From the NCBI GenBank assembly GCA_947452235.1, contig CANGBK010000005.1, positions 1 through 49,947 on the forward strand: a stretch of 49,947 nucleotides of DNA, read 5' to 3'. Shown in pieces: positions 29,093 to 36,338 of the stretch. Numbering within the stretch: position 1 is the stretch's first letter; every line of letters starts with the position of its first letter. The position numbers were made by a program, and so were the translations under genes. Origin of the DNA: Micrococcales bacterium. GTDB taxonomy: Bacteria; Actinomycetota; Actinomycetes; Actinomycetales; Microbacteriaceae. Below the pieces are notes generated by a model. The model saw only the letters and a program-made list of their open reading frames with translations, did no database searches and was not told the origin of the DNA.

Positions 29093-29952
29093 ATGCTCTA
29101 AAGCAACTGTTCTGGTCGTCAAGGCCAGTGTCTTGGATTAACACTGCATACCCATTTGCCGCTACCTACATCTTTATTACTCACCGAGTTGACCTAACCC
29201 TAGTAATAGGAACACTTTTCTTCCTGATTCCCTACAACCTTTTAATGTATGGAATTAACGATGTCTTTGACTATGAGAGCGATCTTCGTAACCCCCGTAA
29301 AGGTGGCATTGAAGGAGCACTTCTAAGTAAGAAGTACCACAAGCTAACCATCTGGTCTTCAGTGCTCTCCTGCATCCCTTTCCTTATTTACCTTTACTCC
29401 GTTTCCAACCAAACAGCAGCTCTATACCTAACCCTGTTTGTTTTCACTGTGGTTGCCTATAGCGCTCCTAAACTTCGCTTCAAAGAGAAGCCTTTCCTTG
29501 ATTCACTTACCTCGTCATCACACTTCTTTGGACCTATGGTCTATGCGCTTGCTCTAACCAACACAGACATGAGCCCAAGATCAACCCTTTCTTGCATCCT
29601 TGCTTTTGCTCTGTGGGGTATTGCATCTCACGCTTTCGGAGCTGTTCAAGATGTCATTGCAGACAGAGAAGCTAACATTTCATCGATCGCAACAGTCATT
29701 GGCGCTAAAGCAACAGTTAGATTTGCTTTCCTTGCATACTTTGCCGCTGGCATCCTGGTTCTAAACACCGATGCTCCAGGACCAGTAGCAGCAATAGCAG
29801 CTCTTCCATACCTATTTATCCTGGCTCCGTACCTGAACATCTCTGATGCGCAATGTGAGAAATCAAATAAAGGTTGGCGCAGATTTATTTGGCTGAACTT
29901 CTTCGCCGGCGCAGTTGTGACCATGATTCTTATCTGGTCTGCAATTAGTTAG
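29089..29952 (+). CDS. crtEb: Lycopene elongase, UbiA-type prenyltransferase
   Basis: A 287-residue UbiA-family integral membrane protein with about eight helices. The first Asp-rich motif is NDVFDYESD (57-65), the second DVIADREAN (188-196), both required to bind dimethylallyl diphosphate. CrtEb adds C5 units to lycopene, making flavuxanthin-type C50 intermediates, which CrtYe/CrtYf then cyclise. The gene order crtB-I-Ye-Yf-Eb matches the decaprenoxanthin operon of Corynebacterium glutamicum, which is the basis for this name. Its end overlaps the convergent SprT gene by 8 bases. Confidence 0.88.
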   Translation: MNALKQLFWSSRPVSWINTAYPFAATYIFITHRVDLTLVIGTLFFLIPYNLLMYGINDVFDYESDLRNPRKGGIEGALLSKKYHKLTIWSSVLSCIPFLIYLYSVSNQTAALYLTLFVFTVVAYSAPKLRFKEKPFLDSLTSSSHFFGPMVYALALTNTDMSPRSTLSCILAFALWGIASHAFGAVQDVIADREANISSIATVIGAKATVRFAFLAYFAAGILVLNTDAPGPVAAIAALPYLFILAPYLNISDAQCEKSNKGWRRFIWLNFFAGAVVTMILIWSAIS

Positions 29953-30769
29953 ATCTAACGGCCCAATCAATCATGTATTTCTGGTTGAAACCAGAAGCAC
30001 AAATATTGCAACTATATAACCGCTTAGGTTTTTGATACCGATAATGCTTATGCCCATTAGGACAAAGCCCTTGGTAAGGAGCATAGGCTTCAGCTATCTC
30101 TTCACCGGTATAAGTTTCATTACGGTAACCAATCTTTTTAGCAGTCGCTAACCACTTCTTACCGTGACCTGCTTTAGGTCCTGCTAGAGCATGAGCTATT
30201 TCATGCAGGATGGTTTGCTTCACATCATCGATGTCGTGCACTAAAGAAAGGTATTTACTTACCGTTATTTTCTTATCTGAATAAGAACATAGACCAGCTC
30301 GTCTTCTGCCGCTATCAAAACCAAAACTCCACTCACGATCTTCTAGATGCTCCAGCATCAAAGACTGAGCGATAGCTTCGATGTAATCCCAACGATCACA
30401 AACTAAGCGAACTTTCTTGCCGCCATCAAGTTTTGCTTTCTCAACAAAACCTAGATCCTCCAAAGCCGCTAAAAGTGAAAACTTATCTACGGAGGTTCTA
30501 ATTGAAACTCTGGTCAGCTTCAACTGGTCAAACGCATAATCCAGAACACAGCGAATAGCTTCAGCCAACCAAGCCATGCTCCCCAAAGCATCCTGCTCAA
30601 CAATTAGAAAAGCCCCTGGGCCTTTCTCGGTGAATTCCCCCAGAGAAACTGTTCCGATCAGGCTCTGATCTGACTCTTTATAAACTTTCCAGCAGTTAGC
30701 CTCACCTTGACTGAAAATCAGTCCGGTTCCCTCGGTTTGGGGGCTAATTCTGGGTGCTGTGGCTATCAT
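29945..30769 (-). CDS. GNAT-like domain fused to a SprT-like zinc metalloprotease
   Basis: 274 residues in two parts. Residues about 20-125 look like a GNAT acyltransferase core: LIGTVSLGEF, then AIRCVLDYAFDQLKLTRVSI, then a terminal ALEDLGFVEKAKL with the GF signature of RimJ/RimL-type enzymes. Residues about 130-274 are a SprT-like metalloprotease with HEIAH (H189, E190, H193), a third ligand candidate H202 in AGHGKKW, and a zinc ribbon C236, H240, C254, C257. SprT-like proteins in Microbacteriaceae are usually stand-alone and about 160 residues, so the N-terminal fusion is unusual. DNA-protein crosslink repair is one known role of eukaryotic relatives, not shown here. Confidence 0.75.
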   Translation of the reverse strand: MIATAPRISPQTEGTGLIFSQGEANCWKVYKESDQSLIGTVSLGEFTEKGPGAFLIVEQDALGSMAWLAEAIRCVLDYAFDQLKLTRVSIRTSVDKFSLLAALEDLGFVEKAKLDGGKKVRLVCDRWDYIEAIAQSLMLEHLEDREWSFGFDSGRRRAGLCSYSDKKITVSKYLSLVHDIDDVKQTILHEIAHALAGPKAGHGKKWLATAKKIGYRNETYTGEEIAEAYAPYQGLCPNGHKHYRYQKPKRLYSCNICASGFNQKYMIDWAVRSN

Positions 30770-30809
30770 CGCAAGGCAAGGTTAACCCCGAAGGGCTCTT
30801 TTGGCCTGA

Positions 30810-30834
30810 CTTATCCACCGTTTCTGTGAATAAG
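30810..30834. promoter_or_regulatory. Inverted pair of DnaA-box-like sites
   Basis: CTTATCCAC at 30810-30818 and, on the minus strand, TTATTCACA at 30825-30833 face each other. The second matches the DnaA box TTATNCACA exactly, the first matches 8 of 9 positions. They lie in the 175-base gap between the SprT gene and the cytosine permease. No dnaA, dnaN or other origin gene is near, so a regulatory or incidental site is as likely as an origin part. Confidence 0.35.
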
Positions 30835-30931
30835 AACAGCTTTTGGGGAAAGATTTGTGACTAAAGTTTCAAGTTTGTTAACGATTTGTTTGCCACGGTC
30901 AAATGTACGCATTTTCACAGGGTTTTCCCAA

Positions 30932-30937
30932 TAATCT
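30932..30937 (+). promoter_or_regulatory. -10 box TAATCT of leaderless cytosine permease gene
   Basis: TAATCT is followed by CTTGCCT (7 bases) and the ATG at 30945, which supports that start over the open ATG at 30903 upstream of the box. Confidence 0.55.
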
Positions 30938-30944
30938 CTTGCCT

Positions 30945-32345
30945 ATGACTACTAACACTAAAAACACTGCTTCGGCAGGTGCAATCGAAACCAACGACGT
31001 AGCCCCAATCCCATCGGGCGAACGTCACGGCAAACCGTGGCATTTATTCACAGTTTGGTCGTCCCCGAACCTTGAGTTCGCAACCGTATTCGTCGGCGCT
31101 CTAGGAATTGGCTTTGGACTTAACGTCCTTCAGGCAATCCTTGCAGTTCTAGTCGGAAACGCATTAGCAGGTATCACCCACGGTATTTTCAGCACTTGGG
31201 GTCCAGAAGCTGGACTTCCTCAAATGGTGCTTGGCCGTAACGCTTTCGGCAAGATTGGAAACCTAGTTCCTTCAGGTCTTTCATTCCTTGTTGCAGGTAT
31301 CGGTTGGTTCGCTGTGAATACTGTTTCCGGAACTCTAGCGCTATCAGCTCTTCTTGGCTGTGACGCAGTTCTAGCTCTACTTATCGTGATCGTCGCTCAG
31401 GTAGCCATCGCGTTCGTAGGTCACAACCTAATCCAGGTTTGGGAGCGTTACACCTCTTACTTCCTAGCTGTTGTCTGGTTGATTGTTGCCTACGTTGTGT
31501 TCACACACACTGGCGCATTCACACCTAGCGGTGCAGTAAGCGGATTCTCATGGGTTGGCTTCACACTAACTGCTGGTGCTGCTTATGGTTACACCGCTGG
31601 TTGGACTCCATTCGCTTCTGACTACACCCGTTACCTACCTGCAAACACCAACAAGACTCGTCTAGGTCTAGCAGCTGGTCTAGGAAACTTCCTTAGCACC
31701 ACTGTTCTTATGTCATTGGGTGCAGTTGCATTCAACTTGATTGAGACTGCAGTTGGCGATGCTAACGGTGGACAGTTCGTTGTATTCGGTCCTAACCCAA
31801 CCTCCGTCTTCACCAATGCTCTTGGTAACGATGCTTTGGCTAAGGTAACTCTTCTTGCAATCGCAATCGGATCAATCTCAGCTAACGTGCTAAATGTTTA
31901 CTCTGGTGCAATGTCATTCCTAGCCCTTGGCGTAAAGCTTGGCTTCAAGACTCGTCGTGCAATCATGGTTGCAGTTGCGGGTCTTGCTGGTGGAATCACC
32001 GCATACTTCGGTGTAACTAATGGCGACGTAGGTCACCAACTTGAGAACTTCCTATTGGTTGTTGCTTACTGGGTTGCTCCTTGGATTGCAATCGTTCTTG
32101 TTGAGCGTCTACTCTCTGGTGGCAAAGATGCTGGTGCTCGTGCGCTTGCTCCTAAGAACACCTATGCCGGAGTCATCTCATTCGTTGTTTCTGTCGTAGT
32201 GGCTATCTACTTCTTCTCTAACCAAGTTGAATACAAAGGCCCACTAGCAGGCGACTACGGTGACATCGCAGCACTTGTTGGCTTCGTGCTTGCAGGTGGA
32301 CTATACGCAATCCTTCGCAGTGTTCTAGGCGAAGCAAAGAAATAA
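30945..32345 (+). CDS. NCS1-family cytosine/purine permease
   Basis: 466 residues from the chosen ATG, with about 12 hydrophobic segments after a polar N-terminus. FGLNVLQAILAVLVGNALAGI and GWTPFASDYTRYLP are typical of NCS1 nucleobase symporters (CodB/Fcy2 type). Cytosine as substrate is inferred from the adjacent deaminase gene, 29 bases downstream on the same strand. An ATG 14 codons earlier would add a short unrelated extension and lies before the -10 box. The gene has noticeably more even codon use (many CTA and GGT codons) but nothing clearly foreign. Confidence 0.85.
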   Translation: MTTNTKNTASAGAIETNDVAPIPSGERHGKPWHLFTVWSSPNLEFATVFVGALGIGFGLNVLQAILAVLVGNALAGITHGIFSTWGPEAGLPQMVLGRNAFGKIGNLVPSGLSFLVAGIGWFAVNTVSGTLALSALLGCDAVLALLIVIVAQVAIAFVGHNLIQVWERYTSYFLAVVWLIVAYVVFTHTGAFTPSGAVSGFSWVGFTLTAGAAYGYTAGWTPFASDYTRYLPANTNKTRLGLAAGLGNFLSTTVLMSLGAVAFNLIETAVGDANGGQFVVFGPNPTSVFTNALGNDALAKVTLLAIAIGSISANVLNVYSGAMSFLALGVKLGFKTRRAIMVAVAGLAGGITAYFGVTNGDVGHQLENFLLVVAYWVAPWIAIVLVERLLSGGKDAGARALAPKNTYAGVISFVVSVVVAIYFFSNQVEYKGPLAGDYGDIAALVGFVLAGGLYAILRSVLGEAKK

Positions 32346-32363
32346 CTAAACCCTAAAAACTAG

Positions 32364-32444
32364 GAGCCTCGGCTATGGAATTCAAAGTTGGTCAGATCTT
32401 CGCAACAGACGAAGAGAAGCTAGCGGTGGCCATAGCCGAGGCTC
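32364..32444 (+). repeat. Perfect 15-bp long-range inverted repeat enclosing the start of the cytosine deaminase gene
   Basis: GAGCCTCGGCTATGG at 32364-32378 is exactly complementary to CCATAGCCGAGGCTC at 32430-32444, with 51 bases between. The first arm includes the end of the AGGAG ribosome-binding site and the ATG at 32375-32377; the second arm is codons of the same gene (AIAEAH region, about residues 19-23). If the RNA folds, start codon and part of the ribosome-binding site are paired. Ten of 15 pairs are G-C. No U-tract follows, so it is not a terminator. Confidence 0.7.
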
Positions 32445-32845
32445 ACTTAGGTTTATCCGAAGGTGGCATCCCTATCGGTGCTGCACTATTCGATAAAGAC
32501 GGAGCTCTTCTAGGATCCGGTCACAATCTTCGGGTGCAACAAGGTGACGCATCTATGCATGGTGAAACCAGTGCATTTAGAAACGCTGGCAGACAGCGTT
32601 CATACAAACACGTAACCCTAGCTACCAGCCTCTCCCCTTGCTGGTATTGCTCAGGTCTTATTCGTCAGTTCAACATCGGCAAACTCCTGGTTGGCGACGA
32701 CATCAACTTTAAAGGTGGGCAGGACTGGGTTCAAGAACACGGCTGTGAAGTAACAGTCATGAACGATCCAGGACTTATCAAAGTCATGGGTGATTTCATC
32801 ATCGCTAACCCAACCCTTTGGAATGAAGACATAGGCGAAGACTAA
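32375..32845 (+). CDS. Cytosine deaminase, CDA fold, yeast FCY1-like
   Basis: 156 residues. The zinc-binding signatures of the cytidine-deaminase fold are intact: H62-G63-E64 with the proton-shuttling Glu, and P88-C89-x-x-C92. The second half (LVGDDINFKGGQDWVQEHG, then a tail ending in LWNEDIGED) matches the yeast cytosine deaminase layout closely. It converts cytosine to uracil. The ATG has AGGAG 8 bases upstream, and both lie in a long inverted repeat. The permease is directly upstream, so the pair makes an uptake-and-deaminate salvage unit. E. coli CodA belongs to an unrelated fold. Confidence 0.88.
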   Translation: MEFKVGQIFATDEEKLAVAIAEAHLGLSEGGIPIGAALFDKDGALLGSGHNLRVQQGDASMHGETSAFRNAGRQRSYKHVTLATSLSPCWYCSGLIRQFNIGKLLVGDDINFKGGQDWVQEHGCEVTVMNDPGLIKVMGDFIIANPTLWNEDIGED

Positions 32846-32856
32846 GCAGACTTAAT

Positions 32857-32899
32857 AGAAAAGGTGCGGCCCACAAAACGGGTCGCACCTTTTCTTTAT
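32857..32899. terminator. Bidirectional hairpin terminator
   Basis: A 16-bp stem (AGAAAAGGTGCGGCCC with GGGTCGCACCTTTTCT, one G-U pair) and a 7-base loop, with T-rich sequence on the plus side (TTTCTTTATT) and A-rich on the other, so both the deaminase gene and the convergent Fn3 gene can use it. Confidence 0.8.
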
Positions 32900-32907
32900 T
32901 CAGACAA

Positions 32908-34827
32908 CTAAAGGGTAACTTTAGTGTTTCTAATAAGTGTTGGAATTTTTCCACCTTTACCTGTGTGTTCACCGAAGTTGATCATTGTTGTTGGCCAAGC
33001 ACGGTATCTTGTGATTTGAATCTGAACCTCACCAGTGAAATTTTTCAGTGCAGCCAAAGCGCTCTTTTCTTGTGCCAATTCAGCTGCCGTTTTCTTGACA
33101 GCCTTAATCTTGACGAAATTAGCTTTAGTCATGCCCCCTGATGGAGCGGTTGTCTTTGAATCCAACTTGTTCTTATCAACGCAGAACTGATTTCCTTTGA
33201 AGGTTTTTAGTTTCATTGCAGCTTTCTTTTGTGCCGCAGTTTTCATAGGCATGGCTTTTAGAGTGCCAAAAACTGTTGAACAGGTATAGGTTGTTCCACT
33301 CACTGTGAAAGTGACCTTACCTTCGATGTATCCGGTATAGATTCCAGTTGCTTGAGAAACAAGCTTTCCTGTTGCTTTATTCCAAGACAGTTGGAAATTT
33401 GGATCATTGGTTGGAACAAACTTACCCGTGTTAGGAATACTCTTGGCCGGTGTAGAACCGTCACCTTCGGTCGGAGCAACATCACCGTTTGGATCAAATG
33501 GTGCCACTGGTGCTTTTGCCTCCGAAGCAGCGCTTGTTCCAGCCTCGTTAGTAGCGGTGGTTGTAAAGGTGTAGTAAGTGTTGTTGGTTAGGCCTGTAAT
33601 CTCACAGCTTGTAGCAGGTACTATTACAACGCAACTTGCTCCACCTGGGTTAGCAGTAATGGTGTAACTGGTCGGGGCGTTACCGGTTGGTCCAGCGGTC
33701 GGCGTAACCGTGACCTTTCCATTTCCTGCAGAAACTGTGGTGACCCCTGGGACACCTATAGTCTTTGGCAAAATAGCCGAGGTGGCCGCCGCCGATGCAA
33801 CAGAATCACCAACCGAGTTAACTGCCTTCAACTTAATTGAATACGATTGACCACCAGTTAGCCCGCTAATCACCACTGGCGAAACTGCAGTACCCGCACT
33901 TACCCAGGTTGTTCCCCCATCTATTGAATATTTGTAATCGGTAATAGGTGATCCACCATTTGATGTAGGCGCTGTAAATGGAACGGAAAGTTGTCCATTG
34001 GAAAATGTAATTGAGCCAATTGTCGGCGCTGTTGGAGCTATGTATGTGTTAGTCGTAGTTACCTTTGCACTCTTTAATGTCCCTGTTGTGGTCCAGTTGT
34101 TAGGATTCACCGGGTGAGTCATGAGAGTGAAGCTGCCGTCAGAGTAGGTGGGTGAACTTAGTGCTCTAGCAGAGGCAGACTCTGCTGCCGACAGGGTCCC
34201 ACAAGCTGCGCCGATGGATACGTTAGATCTAAAACTCAAAGCCTGCTTGACGCCGTCTACCCAAATTTCCTGCTGCGACGCTGCAACTGTGTTTGGAACC
34301 ATAACAAATTTGTATGTGTGATAGCTAGTTGTGTCAGGAAGTGCGATTCCATAAATATCTGAGTTAAAGGTGTTGAACCCAATAAAACCTGAATGTCTGT
34401 AGATGTTGTAAGGGACGTACCCGCTTGAATTACCTAGACCAAAAATCATCGATCCGCCGAAACCTTTAGCACAACCATCGTCAGGAAATTTGGCTGTTAT
34501 TTCAACTTCTACTTTTGACATATAAGTGGTGTTCCCGATGTTACCTACCAGGTAGCTATTAGCTGAACCAGCTACTGAATTTGGAAATGACAATCCATCA
34601 GCAGTATTCACTCCAGTTGGAGAACCATTAATGGTGAGATCGGCGATTTTTCCTGGAGCAGGATTGGTGATTTTATTCCCACTAACAGTGGCATTAGTAA
34701 AATCAACATTCAAAACATTGCTGACCACCGGGTCGGCTGCATGAGCAGCCGGAGCCGCAACTAGCCCGAGCGAAATGACGGCCAAAGTGGCATTCAAGGA
34801 AAGTAGTTTTTTGGTGATTTTTGACAT
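32908..34827 (-). CDS. Secreted surface protein with lectin-like and fibronectin type III domains
   Basis: 639 residues. A signal peptide (about 1-30, cleavage after AHA) is followed by a beta-rich N-terminal domain (about 33-265) resembling a concanavalin A/LamG-like fold, two fibronectin type III domains (about 268-352 and 355-440, both with GLTGGQSYSIKLKAVN or GLTNNTYYTFTTTATN patterns), and a Lys-rich C-terminal domain with two cysteines. No LPxTG, transmembrane anchor or catalytic residues are seen, so it is probably an adhesin-like or polysaccharide-binding protein. AGGGAG lies 5 bases before the ATG. The large signal-peptide protein has no near partner gene. Confidence 0.7.
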   Translation of the reverse strand: MSKITKKLLSLNATLAVISLGLVAAPAAHAADPVVSNVLNVDFTNATVSGNKITNPAPGKIADLTINGSPTGVNTADGLSFPNSVAGSANSYLVGNIGNTTYMSKVEVEITAKFPDDGCAKGFGGSMIFGLGNSSGYVPYNIYRHSGFIGFNTFNSDIYGIALPDTTSYHTYKFVMVPNTVAASQQEIWVDGVKQALSFRSNVSIGAACGTLSAAESASARALSSPTYSDGSFTLMTHPVNPNNWTTTGTLKSAKVTTTNTYIAPTAPTIGSITFSNGQLSVPFTAPTSNGGSPITDYKYSIDGGTTWVSAGTAVSPVVISGLTGGQSYSIKLKAVNSVGDSVASAAATSAILPKTIGVPGVTTVSAGNGKVTVTPTAGPTGNAPTSYTITANPGGASCVVIVPATSCEITGLTNNTYYTFTTTATNEAGTSAASEAKAPVAPFDPNGDVAPTEGDGSTPAKSIPNTGKFVPTNDPNFQLSWNKATGKLVSQATGIYTGYIEGKVTFTVSGTTYTCSTVFGTLKAMPMKTAAQKKAAMKLKTFKGNQFCVDKNKLDSKTTAPSGGMTKANFVKIKAVKKTAAELAQEKSALAALKNFTGEVQIQITRYRAWPTTMINFGEHTGKGGKIPTLIRNTKVTL

Positions 34828-34843
34828 TTGTGCTCCCTAAACA

Positions 34844-34855
34844 ATTAGTACTAAT
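34844..34855 (-). promoter_or_regulatory. Palindrome ATTAGTACTAAT before the Fn3 gene
   Basis: A perfect 12-base palindrome lies about 17 bases before the ATG of the Fn3 protein gene. TAGATT, a -10-like hexamer, overlaps its upstream side on the minus strand. A repressor site is possible but not shown. The 133-base gap to the DUF1905 gene otherwise shows only that gene's ribosome-binding site. Confidence 0.35.
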
Positions 34856-34960
34856 CTAGAGCAAAACTCTCTCGGTATCTAGTCGCCCTATCCTGCAAGC
34901 CATTCACAGGCAACTCAATCCCTAAAATGAAAAGAACATACAGCTGAACGGAGGAACCCT

Positions 34961-35251
34961 GTGCTGATACTTGACTTCACAGCAACAACTTTCGAATGGC
35001 GTGGCCCTGCCCCGTTCATGTTTGCCAAAGTTCCAGATAAAGAGACCCAAGAGATTAAAGAAATCAGCAAGATGCTCACCTATGGGTGGGGTGTTATTCC
35101 TTGCATGGTGACTATAGGTAAAACAACTGAGAAGACTTCTCTATTCCCTAAAGATGGTGGTTATCTAGTCCCAATCAAGGTTGCTTTGAGTAAACCTGAA
35201 GGAATAGTTCTAGGTCAGTCGGTAAAGATACAGTTGGAATTCAACACATAG
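34961..35251 (+). CDS. DUF1905 domain protein
   Basis: 96 residues. The domain pattern is complete: FEWRGPAPFMFAKVP near residues 11-25, a TIGKTTEKTSLFPKDGGYLVP block (about 51-71), and a final GQSVKIQLEF. DUF1905 is a small beta-rich family of unsettled function. The GTG start has GGAGG 6 bases upstream. It begins a short plus-strand pair with the following small membrane protein; convergent genes lie on both sides. Confidence 0.8.
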   Translation: MLILDFTATTFEWRGPAPFMFAKVPDKETQEIKEISKMLTYGWGVIPCMVTIGKTTEKTSLFPKDGGYLVPIKVALSKPEGIVLGQSVKIQLEFNT

Positions 35252-35280
35252 TTCAACGGATTGAACTGAAGGGCATGATT

Positions 35281-35544
35281 ATGAAACTTACTAAGTCTGA
35301 ACACGATGCGCTTGTAGCAGCAAAGGTAGCGGAATTCACATCAAGGGGTTGGGAAGTTGAGGGTTACTTCAATGACACAATAGTGATGTCGAAACGCAAG
35401 AAACTTAGTTTCCCGTTGCATCTTTTTCTGGCGCTTATCACAGGTGGGCTATCTCTAATTTATGTCCTAGTCAAACTCGTCAATGGAGACAGGGAATCGA
35501 TGACTATTCGAGTTCGTGACGATGGTGAGATTCGATACATCTAG
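35281..35544 (+). CDS. Small membrane protein of unknown function
   Basis: 87 residues with an N-terminal polar half and one or two hydrophobic segments (LHLFLALITGGLSLIYVLVK, about residues 46-65), then a short polar C-terminus with TIRVRDDG. I do not recognise the family. An ATG at 35275 is also open, but GAAGGG lies 7 bases before 35281 and touches the earlier ATG. It follows the DUF1905 gene by about 30 bases; the stop overlaps the convergent DUF2087 gene by 4 bases. Confidence 0.6.
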   Translation: MKLTKSEHDALVAAKVAEFTSRGWEVEGYFNDTIVMSKRKKLSFPLHLFLALITGGLSLIYVLVKLVNGDRESMTIRVRDDGEIRYI

Positions 35545-35810
35545 TTAGCTTGAACTGCTAACCGATATTCCTTTCCGTACGGATCTCTCTCCAACTTGGA
35601 CGAATCCACCAACATCCTCCTAATCAGAGCGAAGTCGAGAATGTATTCTCCGATGATCTCGTTTACTTCTTTTTCAGTGTAAACGACATTTTGTTCAAAC
35701 AAAGTTAAAGCCCAGTCAGCCAGAGCAATCTTTTTGGAAAGCTTGACTGGCAGCCTCGAAACAATTCCGGAACTGTCCAAGTAGCCCTTGAATGCATCTG
35801 GAATGGTCAT
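35541..35810 (-). CDS. DUF2087 domain protein
   Basis: 89 residues almost entirely a DUF2087 domain: KLSKKIALADWALTLFE, VYTEKEVNEIIGEY, then the conserved RRMLVDSSKLERDPYGKEY block. In other proteins this domain is attached to ArsR-type HTH regulators; here it stands alone without an HTH. A role in DNA binding is therefore only a possibility. A leaderless -10 box precedes it. Confidence 0.82.
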   Translation of the reverse strand: MTIPDAFKGYLDSSGIVSRLPVKLSKKIALADWALTLFEQNVVYTEKEVNEIIGEYILDFALIRRMLVDSSKLERDPYGKEYRLAVQAN

Positions 35811-35816
35811 GAGTTG

Positions 35817-35822
35817 AGCCTA
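35817..35822 (-). promoter_or_regulatory. -10 box TAGGCT of leaderless DUF2087 gene
   Basis: On the minus strand TAGGCT is followed by CAACTC (6 bases) and the ATG at 35810. The box lies just outside the terminator stem of the upstream gene. Confidence 0.55.
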
Positions 35823-35825
35823 TAG

Positions 35826-35864
35826 AGCAAAGCCCCGGTCAGTGTGACTAACCGAGGCTTTGCT
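35826..35864 (-). terminator. Hairpin terminator after the small membrane protein gene
   Basis: AGCAAAGCC / GGCTTTGCT (9 bp) continues after one mismatch into CGGT / ACCG (4 bp) with an 11-base loop. It begins 10 bases below the stop of the minus-strand membrane protein. The U-tract is poor. Confidence 0.6.
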
Positions 35865-35874
35865 AAAAGTTTAT

Positions 35875-36111
35875 TTAGTTATTGTCGGATCCAGATGGTG
35901 CAGCTGGTGTTACATTCTTTGGTGCACTGGCCGCAGCAACAATAAGCATGATTACCCAACTGACTAGGAATGAAAGCCAGAAGAATAACTGGTAGTCAAG
36001 GCCCTTCTTAGCTGCAAACTTGGCAACTGCTCTTGCAATAAAGAATTGAATTACTAAACCAATGGCCAAGATGAATAGAAAAATTGATGAATTAAATGAA
36101 TCGGTAACCAT
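35875..36111 (-). CDS. Small two-helix membrane protein of unknown function
   Basis: 78 residues: two hydrophobic helices (about 9-30 and 42-62) joined by a basic loop, and a short Pro/Ser-rich polar tail. No known family recognised. AAGGGGA precedes the ATG by 4 bases. It stands between the DUF2087 gene and tRNA-Lys with its own terminator. Confidence 0.6.
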   Translation of the reverse strand: MVTDSFNSSIFLFILAIGLVIQFFIARAVAKFAAKKGLDYQLFFWLSFLVSWVIMLIVAAASAPKNVTPAAPSGSDNN

Positions 36112-36142
36112 GATTCCCCTTTTCGGTAGTCGTTTTGCAAGA

Positions 36143-36174
36143 AACCCCGGTCCTCGTGAGAAGGAACCGGGGTT
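36143..36174 (-). terminator. Hairpin terminator after tRNA-Lys
   Basis: AACCCCGGT / ACCGGGGTT (9-bp stem) with further weak pairing inside, 2 bases after the tRNA 3' end, followed on the minus strand by TCTTG. Confidence 0.6.
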
Positions 36175-36176
36175 CG

Positions 36177-36249
36177 TGCGCTCCCCGGGAATCGAACCCG
36201 GAACCCACTGATTAAGAGTCAGTTGCTCTGCCTATTGAGCTAGAAGCGC
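36177..36249 (-). tRNA. tRNA-Lys (anticodon CUU)
   Basis: On the minus strand: acceptor GCGCTTC with GGAGCGC (one G-U pair), D arm GCTC...GAGC, anticodon stem ACTGA/TCAGT around CTCTTAA giving CUU, and T arm CCGGG-TTCGATT-CCCGG. Discriminator A is at 36177; CCA is not encoded. Confidence 0.95.
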
Positions 36250-36326
36250 ATTGCCTTAGGCAACGATTCCCAAGAATACCAGTTTTATGCCTTTTAGTCC
36301 AAGTTTGAAGCTAAGGCGGGTTTGGC

Positions 36327-36332
36327 TAAATT
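36327..36332 (+). promoter_or_regulatory. -10 box TAAATT of leaderless bcp gene
   Basis: TAAATT is followed by AGAGGT (6 bases) and the ATG at 36339. The AGAGG touches the ATG too closely to act as a normal ribosome-binding site. Confidence 0.55.
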
Positions 36333-36338
36333 AGAGGT

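Noticed and set aside
30903-30944. Earlier ATG for the cytosine permease
   Set aside because: It lies upstream of the TAATCT box and adds a short non-conserved extension.
30810-30944. Replication origin
   Set aside because: Only two DnaA-box-like sites and no dnaA, dnaN, recF or gyrB next to them; the region is too short and gene context is wrong.
32364-32444. The long inverted repeat as a rho-independent terminator
   Set aside because: No U-tract follows the second arm and the repeat lies across the start of a gene rather than after one.
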